Shown: positions 6,761-14,876 of the stretch, piece after piece | How positions within the stretch are numbered: position 1 is the stretch's first letter | Layout: each line of letters starts with the position of its first letter | Source: Methylotenera oryzisoli_B | GTDB taxonomy: Bacteria > Pseudomonadota > Gammaproteobacteria > Burkholderiales > Methylophilaceae | Direction of reading: 5' to 3' | Assembly: GCA_965613685.1 (NCBI GenBank) | Contig: OZ277031.1 | Coordinates: 62,001 to 126,000, forward strand | Length of the DNA stretch: 64,000 nucleotides | Notes under the pieces: generated by a model | The model's database searches: none | Told to the model about the DNA's origin: nothing | The model's input: only the letters and a program-made list of their open reading frames with translations | Translations under genes and position numbers: made by a program

Positions 6761-9493
6761 TTGGCAGCGATTTGCATAGAGCTCATCCATTTGTTTAAAT
6801 TAAATCGACCTGGCTTGGCCTGGCATTTTTGGCTGTGGCATCTGATAGTGCCCTTGCTGGCAGGCCTGCTGCTGGCTTTTGTCTACCCCTTGACCGGCTG
6901 GGACAGGCTATGGATAGCGCCATTTTACGACGCGCAAACCCAAACTTTTCCATTAAGAAACCATGCTGGATTAGAAGCCGTGCTGCACCAAGGCTTGAGA
7001 AACTTGATGATAATCGTGAGTCTGCTCGCTTTAGCGGGCGGCTTGATGGGTTACGGGTTAAAGCACAGGCCGCGCGCTTCCGTTCAAGCTACTTTGCTTG
7101 CGTTTGATTGGTTCAAAGCGCATCGCAGGTCATTGTTGTGGGTGTTTGTCGGCATGCTGATCAGCACCACGGTGGTGTCGGTGTTAAAGCATTTTAGCCT
7201 GCACGACTGCCCGTGGAATTTACAAGAATACGGTGGCACCCAACCTTACATCCCGCTGTTTGGCAGCTTGCCAGCGGGTGTGGCTGCCGGCCATTGCTTC
7301 CCGGGCGGCCATGCCAGTGGCGGGTTTGCCTTACTGGCCGTGTATTTTGCCTTTAGAGACAGCCAAGCTCGCTTAGCCAAATGGGGTTGGATCCTAGCGC
7401 TGTTGTTTGGCAGCGTGATGGCGTATACGCAGATGGTGCGCGGCGCGCATTTTATGTCGCACAATTTATGGACCGCCTGGCTAGTGTGGATGCTCTTGCT
7501 GGCGCAATACCTTATTTGGCCGCCGCAGGCTGGCTTGCCAACGCCCAGCTCTTCTGAGCGCAAAAGCGCCTGGTCATTTTTGCGCTTTGTGGCCGTCAGT
7601 GCGCTGGTGATTTGGCTGGGCTTACGGCTAATCTTGTGGTTGAGTTTGTCGCTTAATTTAGGCCACAACCCCTTGTCTTGGACCGAGGCCTTAGGCATGT
7701 TGGCTTGGGGCGTTTGGTTTGATCTGAATGCCTTGTGTTACCTGCTCATACCATTTTTATTGGCCTCGCTGTTGTTGACCATGCGGGCGCGTCAAGCCGC
7801 ATGGCTTGGCGTCACCCGTCGCTTGATAGCTTGGTTGCTGCTATTTGGTTTGCTGTTTACGGCGGTGGCCGAGTGGGTTTTTTGGCAAGAATTCAGCACG
7901 CGCTTTAATTTTATTGCGGTGGATTATTTAATCTACACCAAAGAAGTGCTGGGCAATATTCGCCAATCCTACCCGGTGCCGCTGATCTTGCTTGGCATAG
8001 CGCTAGTGGCGGCCGGTTTGTTATGGCTAGCCAGTCAAAGCAGCCGTTTTGCTAATCGGCCTCAGTCCGCCAAGCAAAAAGGACGTTTATTGCTGTGTGC
8101 GTTGGCTTTGCCTTGGCTTAGTTTCCAGTTGGCCAATGTCGATCAAATGGAATTCAGTCGCAATGCCTATGCCAATGAATTGGCGGGCAACGGCTTGTTC
8201 AGTTTTGCCGCCGCCGCTAGGCGCAACGAATTGGATTACGATAAATTTTACAGGCAGTTGGACCCGGCCCAAGCCAAGAGCGTATTGCAGGCCTTGCATG
8301 CCGATCGCCAGTCGCTAGGCGCCGGCAGTAAGCAAGCCGCCAGCACCAATCTGGCTGCCACCCCAGTTAAGCCGTTTAGCCGACGACCCAAGCAGGTGGT
8401 GCTGATTTCGGTAGAAAGCCTGTCGGCTGAGTATTTAGGCGTGCACGGCAACCAAAATAATCTCACCCCCTACTTGGATAAATTGGCGGCCGACAGCGTG
8501 GTGTTCGATCGCGCCTTTGCCACCGGCACGCGCACCGTGCGCGGCTTGGATGCCTTGTCGATAGCCATCCCACCCATCCCTGGTCAGGCCGTGGTGCACC
8601 GGCCCAATAGCGATCGTTTGGCCGGTATAGGCGAGCTGTTGCGCGAGCGCGGTTTTGCCACCTACTTTATTTACGGCGGCTACGGTGTGTTTGATAACAT
8701 GAACCACTACTTTGCCAGCAACCATTACCGCGTGGTCGACCGCACCGATTTTGATGAAAAAACCATACAGTCGGAAAACGTTTGGGGGGTGGACGACGAA
8801 AGCCTGTTCAATCACGCCACGCAAATTTTGGATGCGCAGCACGCCCGCGGCCAGCCTTTTTTTGCCCACATCATGACCACCAGCAATCACCGACCCTATA
8901 CGTTTCCAGCCGGTAAAATTGATTTACCCAGCGGCAGCAGGGAGGCGGCCGTCAAATACAGCGACTACGCCATAGGCCAATTTATCGCCCAGGCCAAAAC
9001 CAAGCCTTGGTTTAAAGACACCTTGTTCGTGATAGTGGCAGACCATTGTGCGGCGGTAGCCGGTAAAACCAAATTGCCGGTGGCAAAATACCGCATCCCC
9101 TTATTTTTCTATGCACCCGAGATCTTGCCTGCAGGGCACCACAGCCGTGTGGTCAGTCAAATCGATGTGGTGCCTACCTTGTTAGATGCCTTGGGTGCGC
9201 CGGGCGCCGATTATTTTTACGGGCAGTCCTTATTTAAAGCCGAGGCAGAAAAATGGCCGGAACGGGCATTTATTAGCAATTACCAATCCTTAGGTTATTT
9301 AAAAAACGGCACACTGATAGTGCTCTCGCCTAAGCGCCGCGTTGAAGCCTATGCCGTCGATGGGAAAAATTTTGAGTCTAGGCCGATAGAACCTGAGTCT
9401 GGCTTGGTCGATGAAGCGGTGGCCTATTACCAAACGGCCAGCCGTGCTTATAAAACCGGTGCCTTAAAAATGCACCCAACAAAAGAACAGTAA
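6761..9493 (+). CDS. PAP2 phosphatase fused to LtaS-like phosphotransferase
   Basis: This 910-residue membrane protein joins two enzymes. Residues ~25-240 are a PAP2-type lipid phosphatase with KHFSLHDCPW, CFPGGHASGGFAL and RGAHFMSHNLWTA, the form of the K..RP/SGH/R..H motifs seen in one proteobacterial PAP2 subfamily. More membrane segments follow. From ~545 onward is an alkaline-phosphatase-superfamily domain like lipoteichoic-acid synthase and OpgB/MdoB: VVLISVESLSAEYLG (metal-binding Glu), FATGTRTVRGLDAL (Thr nucleophile), VIVADHCA (metal ligands) and a late His region. It could move phosphoglycerol or phosphoethanolamine from a phospholipid to a periplasmic glycan or lipid while the PAP2 half recycles the lipid product; substrate and coupling are inference. 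The start is TTG at 6761; TTG 6791 is an alternative. Confidence 0.85.
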   Translation: MAAICIELIHLFKLNRPGLAWHFWLWHLIVPLLAGLLLAFVYPLTGWDRLWIAPFYDAQTQTFPLRNHAGLEAVLHQGLRNLMIIVSLLALAGGLMGYGLKHRPRASVQATLLAFDWFKAHRRSLLWVFVGMLISTTVVSVLKHFSLHDCPWNLQEYGGTQPYIPLFGSLPAGVAAGHCFPGGHASGGFALLAVYFAFRDSQARLAKWGWILALLFGSVMAYTQMVRGAHFMSHNLWTAWLVWMLLLAQYLIWPPQAGLPTPSSSERKSAWSFLRFVAVSALVIWLGLRLILWLSLSLNLGHNPLSWTEALGMLAWGVWFDLNALCYLLIPFLLASLLLTMRARQAAWLGVTRRLIAWLLLFGLLFTAVAEWVFWQEFSTRFNFIAVDYLIYTKEVLGNIRQSYPVPLILLGIALVAAGLLWLASQSSRFANRPQSAKQKGRLLLCALALPWLSFQLANVDQMEFSRNAYANELAGNGLFSFAAAARRNELDYDKFYRQLDPAQAKSVLQALHADRQSLGAGSKQAASTNLAATPVKPFSRRPKQVVLISVESLSAEYLGVHGNQNNLTPYLDKLAADSVVFDRAFATGTRTVRGLDALSIAIPPIPGQAVVHRPNSDRLAGIGELLRERGFATYFIYGGYGVFDNMNHYFASNHYRVVDRTDFDEKTIQSENVWGVDDESLFNHATQILDAQHARGQPFFAHIMTTSNHRPYTFPAGKIDLPSGSREAAVKYSDYAIGQFIAQAKTKPWFKDTLFVIVADHCAAVAGKTKLPVAKYRIPLFFYAPEILPAGHHSRVVSQIDVVPTLLDALGAPGADYFYGQSLFKAEAEKWPERAFISNYQSLGYLKNGTLIVLSPKRRVEAYAVDGKNFESRPIEPESGLVDEAVAYYQTASRAYKTGALKMHPTKEQ

Positions 9494-9532
9494 AGGCAGC
9501 GCAATTGCCCTTTATCCCTTATCGTCCTGCGC

Positions 9533-9538
9533 TATAAT
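9533..9538 (+). promoter_or_regulatory. -10 element for the pcm-like/tolC/hydrolase operon
   Basis: A perfect TATAAT lies 28 bases before the pcm-like ATG. A -35 is weak (TTTATC at 9511-9516, 16-base spacer). Confidence 0.5.
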
Positions 9539-9566
9539 GAGGCTTACATTTTAGGAAGCATGCACC

Positions 9567-10250
9567 ATGACACAAAGCCAAACCAGCCGATTTAGCAACG
9601 CTAACGATGTGGCTAGATTTAACATGATAGAGCAGCAAATTCGCACTTGGGAGGTGCTCGATCCCGTGGTGCTGGATTTGTTTAATGCCGTGCCTCGTGA
9701 AGCCTTTGTGGCCGAGTCGCAACAAGGCTTGGCGTTTGCTGACATTGAGTTGCCCATAGGCCATGAGCAATCCATGCTCTCACCCAAAATCGAAGGCCGC
9801 ATTTTACAAGCCTTGCAGGTCAAGAAAACCGATAAGGTTTTGCTAGTGGGCACCGGCAGTGGCTACTTAACCGCCTTATTAGCCAAGCAGGCAGCGCACG
9901 TGTATGCCGTTGAAATCGTGCCCGAGCTATCCGCGCAAGCTGGCGCCCGTTTGAAGCAGCAAGGCATACACAACGTCAGCCTGATCGTGGCCGATGCTGC
10001 CAACGGTTACGCGGCCGAAGCGCCTTACGATGTGATTGTGTTTGCCGGTTCCTTGCATATATACCCGGTGGCGGTTGAACAAATGCTGAAAATAGGCGGT
10101 CGTATGTTTGTCGTGCACGGGGACTTGCCGATTATGCAAGCGACCCTAAGCCAGCGCGTGACCGACGGCGCATGCCGTCAAGAAACCCTATTTGAAACCT
10201 GCTTGCCCCTATTGGCGCACGCCCCTATTGCGAGTCAATTTGAATTTTAA
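9567..10250 (+). CDS. Protein-L-isoaspartate O-methyltransferase-like protein
   Basis: The 227-residue protein is a SAM-dependent methyltransferase of the Pcm family, which repairs isoaspartyl residues in aged proteins. N-terminal MIEQQIRTWEVLD and VPREAFV, then motif I VLLVGTGSGYLTALLA and VYAVEIVPEL, are all present. It is the divergent betaproteobacterial type usually found upstream of tolC, so enzymatic activity as a true repair enzyme is not certain. RBS AGGAAG precedes the ATG at 9567. It overlaps or abuts the next gene, tolC, suggesting translational coupling. Confidence 0.87.
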   Translation: MTQSQTSRFSNANDVARFNMIEQQIRTWEVLDPVVLDLFNAVPREAFVAESQQGLAFADIELPIGHEQSMLSPKIEGRILQALQVKKTDKVLLVGTGSGYLTALLAKQAAHVYAVEIVPELSAQAGARLKQQGIHNVSLIVADAANGYAAEAPYDVIVFAGSLHIYPVAVEQMLKIGGRMFVVHGDLPIMQATLSQRVTDGACRQETLFETCLPLLAHAPIASQFEF

Positions 10251-10269
10251 GCCCACGCTACTGCAAAAA

Positions 10270-11622
10270 ATGGCCTTGCGCACAGTCGCATGGCTGTTGC
10301 CGGCATTGTTGCTGTCCATGCCCGCCTATGCGGCGGAGCAGGTCAGCTTGCAAGCGCAGCCATTAAAGTTGATGGACGTTTACCAACAAGCCTTAGCGCA
10401 CGATGCGACCTTGGCCTCGGCCTTAAGCGCCAACCGCGCGGCACAAGAAATCATTGAGCAAGGCAAGGCATTGTATAGACCCACGGTTAACTTCAATGCC
10501 GATACCAATGCACTGAAGTCCAACATCAACTATTTGACCACCTCAGAATCAAGCACATCCAGATTTGAAAACTATCGGTATGGGGTGGATGCGCGCCAAC
10601 CGATTTTCCGCAAACAAAATTTAATACAAATAGAGCAAGCGGCCACGCAAGTTAGCCAAGCCGATAAGCAACTGAATCTAGCGCAACAAGCCTTAATGTT
10701 GCGCACCACGCAAGCGTACTTTGACGTATTAATGGCACAAGATAAAATCGAACTGATAGGCGCGCAAAAAGCCGCCATCGCTAGCCAGTTGGCGCAAGCG
10801 CAGGCGAATTTTGATTTGGGCAGTGCCACCATTACCGACGCCAATGAAGCGCAAGCCCGTTACGATTTAACCTTGGCACAAGAGATTGCCGCGCTGAACG
10901 AATTTGCCATTGCTAAGCACGCGGTGCAAGCCATCACTGGCCAATTGCCGCAGCGTTTGGCCAGCGTTAAGCCGCAGCTCAAGCCCAATGACATGGGACC
11001 AAGCATGGCCACTTGGCAAGAGCTGGCCTTGCTTAATAACCTCAATATACAAATTCAACAAGATGCCGCCAAATTGGCTGAGCAAGACATTGCGCGTAAC
11101 CAAGCCGGCCATTTACCCACCTTGGATGCGGTCGCCAGTTACACCGATTCCTATGCCAACGGCAGCGTGTCCCGTTTTGGAACCGGCAACGAGTTGCAGG
11201 TGGGCAGCATAGGCTTGCAATTGCAAATCCCCCTTTATGAAGGCGGCGCCACCAGTTCGCGGGTGCGCCAAGCGGTGCTGAACAAACAAAAAGCGCAGGA
11301 CGACTTGGATCTGGTGCGCCGTCAGACCGAGCTCGATACCCAGCGCGCTTACTTAAATTTGAGCAGCAGCATCGCCCAATTAAAAGCGCTGGACCAAGCG
11401 GTCATCAGCAGCCAAAGCCAATTGGATGCCACACAGCTAGGCTACCAAGTGGGCGTGCGCACCAGTGTCGATGTGTTAAATGCGCAGCAGCAGCTATACA
11501 GTGCCAAGCGCGATGCCTTGCAGGCACGCTACAATTATTTAACCAACATCGTCCGTTTGAAAACCGCTGCGGGCATCGTGGCCGCAGCCGATTTAGTCGA
11601 CATCAACCAACAGTTGGAATAA
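10270..11622 (+). CDS. tolC: TolC family outer-membrane efflux protein
   Basis: This outer-membrane channel protein forms the exit duct for type I secretion and RND/MFS efflux pumps. After a signal peptide (MALRTVAWLLPALLLSMPAYA) come two OEP repeats of Gln/Ala-rich coiled helices, including LMDVYQQALAHDATLA at the start, NEAQARYDLTLAQE, and GYQVGVRTSVDVLNAQQQL near the end. Length (450) is normal for TolC of the TIGR01844 type. I chose the ATG at 10270, which gives a standard signal peptide; a TTG at 10240 overlapping the pcm stop would add a short basic N-terminus and is also plausible. A longer start at 10192 would overlap pcm by 59 bases and is less likely. Confidence 0.93.
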   Translation: MALRTVAWLLPALLLSMPAYAAEQVSLQAQPLKLMDVYQQALAHDATLASALSANRAAQEIIEQGKALYRPTVNFNADTNALKSNINYLTTSESSTSRFENYRYGVDARQPIFRKQNLIQIEQAATQVSQADKQLNLAQQALMLRTTQAYFDVLMAQDKIELIGAQKAAIASQLAQAQANFDLGSATITDANEAQARYDLTLAQEIAALNEFAIAKHAVQAITGQLPQRLASVKPQLKPNDMGPSMATWQELALLNNLNIQIQQDAAKLAEQDIARNQAGHLPTLDAVASYTDSYANGSVSRFGTGNELQVGSIGLQLQIPLYEGGATSSRVRQAVLNKQKAQDDLDLVRRQTELDTQRAYLNLSSSIAQLKALDQAVISSQSQLDATQLGYQVGVRTSVDVLNAQQQLYSAKRDALQARYNYLTNIVRLKTAAGIVAAADLVDINQQLE

Positions 11623-11625
11623 ACC

Positions 11626-12180
11626 ATGCAGCCTAATTTATTGAAGGTGGACTTAAGTCAGTTGCTCATCGTGGACGTGCAAACGCGCTTAATCGGCGTC
11701 ATGCCAGAAGCGGACATGGCGGCGTGCTTAAAACAAAGCGGTATATTAGCGCAAGCCGCGGCCTTGTTGGCCGTGCCGGTTATTCTGACCGAGCAGTACC
11801 CCAAAGGCTTAGGCCACACGTATCCGGCCTTGATGGCGCAATTGACGGGGGTGACGCCGGTGGAAAAAACCGCTTTTTCTTGTTTGGCAGAAGCCAAAGT
11901 CAAACGTCAACTGAGCCGGGATCGCTCACAAATTGTCTTGGCTGGCATGGAGGCGCACATTTGCATATTGCAAACGGCGTTGGATTTAATGGCCGCGGGT
12001 AAACAAGTGTGCGTGGCAGAAGACGCCATTATTTCACGCAGCCCCGCTAATAAAGCCAATGCCGTGGCCAGAATGCGCGCGGCCGGCTGCGTCATCAGCA
12101 ACACCGAATCCATCGTGTTTGAATGGTTGGGCAGAGCCGAAGGCGATGCCTTTAAAAAAATCAGTCAATTGATACGTTAA
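11626..12180 (+). CDS. Isochorismatase-fold cysteine hydrolase
   Basis: The 184-residue protein has the cysteine-hydrolase catalytic triad in context: Asp in LLIVDVQTRL (residue ~18), Lys in VEKTAFS (~86) and Cys in GMEAHICILQTALDL (~118). Such enzymes hydrolyse small amides or esters, but the substrate is not predictable here. It starts four bases after the tolC stop and probably ends the operon, because a strong terminator follows. Confidence 0.9.
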   Translation: MQPNLLKVDLSQLLIVDVQTRLIGVMPEADMAACLKQSGILAQAAALLAVPVILTEQYPKGLGHTYPALMAQLTGVTPVEKTAFSCLAEAKVKRQLSRDRSQIVLAGMEAHICILQTALDLMAAGKQVCVAEDAIISRSPANKANAVARMRAAGCVISNTESIVFEWLGRAEGDAFKKISQLIR

Positions 12181-12182
12181 AA

Positions 12183-12202
12183 AAGCGGGCTAGCCCGCTT
12201 TT
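12183..12202 (+). terminator. Terminator after the hydrolase gene
   Basis: AAGCGGGC-TA-GCCCGCTT hairpin followed by a T run; the preceding A run would let it also serve the minus-strand EF-hand gene. Confidence 0.9.
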
Positions 12203-12232
12203 TTTATGACCAGGCTTAATTTATGCTCAGGC

Positions 12233-12478
12233 TTAGTTGGCCATGGCAATAATTTGCTCTAGCGTGACGTAGCCTTTTTTCTCCACGTCAATCTTATCAA
12301 ACCCTTTAGCCACTCTAGGCATGCCGGCTTTGGCTTCTTCTAAGCTCAATTGACCGTCTGCATTTTTATCCGCAGTTTTGAATTTGACGGCTATTTCTTT
12401 GGCCTTAGCGCTGTCTTCTGCCTGGGCTAAGCTTAGTATGAAAAAGCTGGCCACAATCAGTAATACTTTAGCTAACAT
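12233..12478 (-). CDS. Small exported EF-hand protein
   Basis: The 81-residue product has a signal peptide (MLAKVLLIVASFFILSLAQA) and two EF-hand segments: a canonical loop DKNADGQLSLEEA (~38-50) and a degenerate one, DVEKKGYVTLEQI, lacking several ligands. It probably binds Ca2+ (or a similar ion) in the periplasm; its partner is unknown. An AGGAGAGAA-type ribosome site precedes the ATG. It is divergent from the DUF3313 gene and convergent with the tolC operon. Confidence 0.85.
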   Translation of the reverse strand: MLAKVLLIVASFFILSLAQAEDSAKAKEIAVKFKTADKNADGQLSLEEAKAGMPRVAKGFDKIDVEKKGYVTLEQIIAMAN

Positions 12479-12557
12479 TTTTTTCTCTCCTTAAATTATT
12501 TATCAAACGTTCTGTGTTTTAATTGTGGCACACAACATAATCAATCGGAAAAAATCC

Positions 12558-13235
12558 ATGAAATTGACCGTAAAAAATACCCTTGTTATTTCAGGCCTCG
12601 TGATCGGCTCATTGATAGGCTTTAGCGCGCATGCGACCAGCGATTTACTTAAAGCAGACAAACCGGACTCTGGATTTTTTACTGATACCAGTTTATTGCA
12701 GCCGATTAACAGCCCCGAGGGCACCAAGGCTTTTCGCTACACCAGTAGCAAATTTGATCCGAGTCATTACCAAGCGGTGATGATAGATAGCGTGTTGATT
12801 AACCAGTCCGGAGTGGACGACAAAATCACCGCCGATACCATGGAAAAAACCAGGGCCACTTTGGAAGATGGCATTAAACAAAAAATTGGCAAAGTGATCG
12901 GCTTAACTGATAAAGCTGGGCCAGGCACACTAAAAGTCAATGTCTCCATTTCTGGTGCGGATGTGGCCGCTGAGGGCTTTAAACCCAGAAACATTTTGCC
13001 GGTATCGGCGGTGTTGAAGTTGGCCTCTAAAGCCGCCGGCAAAGATAAAAAAACCGCCATGTTGTTAATTGAAAGTAAAGTCAGTGATAGCGTCAGTGGC
13101 GAGTTGCTTAAAGCCACCATGCTAACCATCAGCAGTGACAGCTTTAGAGACCAAGCGGATGCCGATCAAGAGTTGACTGGCTTGGCTAAGAAAGTGGTCG
13201 ACCTGGCCATGAAAAACATCAGTTTGCAGCCTTAA
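12558..13235 (+). CDS. DUF3313 family exported protein
   Basis: The 225-residue protein has a signal sequence (first ~25 residues ending SAHA) and the DUF3313 pattern: YQAVMIDSVLINQSGVDDKI, then GPGTLKVNVSISGAD and a C-terminal helix. Most members are lipoproteins of unknown function; this one lacks a lipobox. The ATG at 12558 follows CGGAAAAAATCC; an upstream in-frame ATG at 12525 would put an unlikely stretch before the signal peptide. Its TAA overlaps the waaA TAA on the opposite strand within the tetramer TTAA (13232-13235). Confidence 0.82.
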   Translation: MKLTVKNTLVISGLVIGSLIGFSAHATSDLLKADKPDSGFFTDTSLLQPINSPEGTKAFRYTSSKFDPSHYQAVMIDSVLINQSGVDDKITADTMEKTRATLEDGIKQKIGKVIGLTDKAGPGTLKVNVSISGADVAAEGFKPRNILPVSAVLKLASKAAGKDKKTAMLLIESKVSDSVSGELLKATMLTISSDSFRDQADADQELTGLAKKVVDLAMKNISLQP

Positions 13236-14503
13236 ACCGGCGCTTCCGATTTTAGTATAGCGGCAATTAGCTTGTGCGTTTTTGCAGTGGCGCCAAGCGA
13301 GGCCTCGCAGAGGCTCAAGCCTTTGGCGCCCATTTCGTTTAGCCGCTCGGGCTGATTCATCAAGGTGAGGAGGGCCGTGCTGATTTCTTGCACGCTGTTA
13401 ACGCGCTGAGCAGCCCCTTGGGCCACCGCCTCATTAGACGCGTGCTCAAAGTTATGGGTGTGCGCTCCTAGCAAGACCGGTTTACCCAAGCGCATCGCTT
13501 CAATCAAATTTTGCCCACCAAAAGGCAGCAGGCTGCCACCGATTAAACACAGGTCAGCACTGGCGTAATAGGCATACATCTCACCCATGCTGTCGCCTAA
13601 TATCACTTGGGTGCGGCGGTTTACTTCCATGGTTAACTGCGAGCGCTTTTCGTAGGCGACAGCACGTCGTTTGAGTAACGCTTCCACTGGGCCAAAGCGC
13701 TGCGGGTGCCGCGGCACGATTACCGTCAGCAAGTCGGCTATGGGCGTGGCGGCTAGCGCATCCAAGATTAACTCTTCTTCGCCCTCGCGGGTGCTGGCGG
13801 CTAAAAATACCGGCCGCTGTTCGCCAAACCAGCGCCTTAATTGATTGCCCGCTGCTGCAGTCCCACTAGGCGGCATGGCATCGAATTTCAAATTGCCCAG
13901 GGTTTCCACGCGTTTTGCTCCTAGGCCTTGAAAGCGTTTGGCATCATTCGGCGTTTGCGCGGCAATTAAGCGCAAACTTTGTAGTCCGTTTTGCGCCAAC
14001 TTACCCAATTTGGCGTAGCCTCTAGCGGATTTTTCTGACAGCCTGGCGTTGGCTAGCACCACGGGGATCTGCCGCTGTTGGCAAGCGGCAAGTAAATTAA
14101 ACCAAATTTCCGTTTCCAGCAGCACGCCTAAGTCGGGTTGAAAATGGTTTAAAAAGCGCCGCACCATAAAAGGCAAGTCGTAGGGAAGGTAGGCGCGTTG
14201 CACGCGATTACCAAACAGCGCCTCGCTGGTGGCGCGACCACTAGGGCTGCTGTGGGTAAGCAATAGGCTGCGTTCGGGGTATTGCGCTAGTAGTGCATGG
14301 ATCAGTGGCGCTGCCGCACGCGTTTCGCCCACCGACACGCAGTGCAGCCAAATGACACCAGATTGACGTGGCAGCCTATAAAAGCCAAAGCGCTCACGCC
14401 AGTGTGGCCGATACGCCGATTGCTTGATGCAGCGTAGGGCCAGCTTGCCGGCCACCAAGGGCAACAACAGATAGAGTAAAGCGCTATAAAGAAAACGGGG
14501 CAT
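13232..14503 (-). CDS. waaA: 3-deoxy-D-manno-octulosonic acid transferase WaaA
   Basis: WaaA (KdtA) adds Kdo to lipid IVA at the inner leaflet of the inner membrane. The 423-residue protein has an N-terminal membrane anchor (MPRFLYSALLYLLLPLVAGKLALRC), the glycosyltransferase-N segment IWLHCVSVGETRAAAPLI with the catalytic-site Glu, LLETEIWFNLL, and a GT-B C-domain with GGSLLPFGGQNLIEA. The ATG at 14503 gives the usual start; an upstream in-frame ATG at 14518 adds five residues. Gene order next to tolC and thiC is conserved in related bacteria. Confidence 0.96.
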   Translation of the reverse strand: MPRFLYSALLYLLLPLVAGKLALRCIKQSAYRPHWRERFGFYRLPRQSGVIWLHCVSVGETRAAAPLIHALLAQYPERSLLLTHSSPSGRATSEALFGNRVQRAYLPYDLPFMVRRFLNHFQPDLGVLLETEIWFNLLAACQQRQIPVVLANARLSEKSARGYAKLGKLAQNGLQSLRLIAAQTPNDAKRFQGLGAKRVETLGNLKFDAMPPSGTAAAGNQLRRWFGEQRPVFLAASTREGEEELILDALAATPIADLLTVIVPRHPQRFGPVEALLKRRAVAYEKRSQLTMEVNRRTQVILGDSMGEMYAYYASADLCLIGGSLLPFGGQNLIEAMRLGKPVLLGAHTHNFEHASNEAVAQGAAQRVNSVQEISTALLTLMNQPERLNEMGAKGLSLCEASLGATAKTHKLIAAILKSEAPV

Positions 14504-14710
14504 GGCGCATTTTCTCACAAAAATCCCAAGCGGGTTTTGCTCGACTACCGGTCACGCATAAACTAAAAATTTTTACTAGAAAATTATTTTAATTTATTTT
14601 TTATTAATAATGATAAGCATCTGATTCCCTTCTGCGGCGCTATGCAAATACCGGCGCCATTTGCTAAAAAATACACCAAAATGGTGCAAAAAAAGCGAGC
14701 GAAAATGGGG

Positions 14711-14739
14711 TTGACGGCCACAAAATAAAGGCATAAATT
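14711..14739 (+). promoter_or_regulatory. Promoter of the class II ribonucleotide reductase genes
   Basis: TTGACG (14711-14716), a 17-base spacer and TAAATT (14734-14739) fit a sigma-70 promoter. The first NrdR-like site lies in the spacer and the second just downstream of the expected start, an arrangement suited to repression. Confidence 0.7.
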
Positions 14740-14765
14740 GCTGCTTAAGACACAACATATTGTGC
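14718..14765 (+). promoter_or_regulatory. Pair of NrdR-box-like sites
   Basis: The downstream site ACACAACATATTGTGC (14750-14765) is a perfect CACAA-N4-TTGTG inverted repeat, matching the 16-bp NrdR box. A weaker copy, CCACAAAATAAAGGCA (14718-14733), lies exactly 32 bases upstream (three helical turns), the spacing typical of paired NrdR boxes. NrdR itself is not in the window. Confidence 0.68.
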
Positions 14766-14816
14766 TTTTGGCCCATACCGTTGTCAAAAATAAAAGTTTT
14801 TAATTAAAAATCACGG

Positions 14817-14852
14817 GCTTAGCGTGGGGGAATGAATTGCCACCCGCTAAGC
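14817..14852 (+). other. Leader hairpin before nrdJa
   Basis: GCTTAGCG and CGCTAAGC form a perfect 8-bp stem around a 20-base loop, ending about 10 bases before the AGGGAGA ribosome site. It may affect mRNA stability or translation. I do not see cobalamin-riboswitch motifs here. Confidence 0.5.
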
Positions 14853-14876
14853 TAGCCGTTTTAGGGAGAAGCATCC

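Noticed and set aside
14584..14787. Small frames upstream of nrdJa on the minus strand
   Set aside because: They lie over the promoter/NrdR sites and have no ribosome site.
14504..14876. Cobalamin riboswitch before nrdJa
   Set aside because: No B12 box or GCCACTG segment; the leader contains NrdR-like sites and a simple hairpin.
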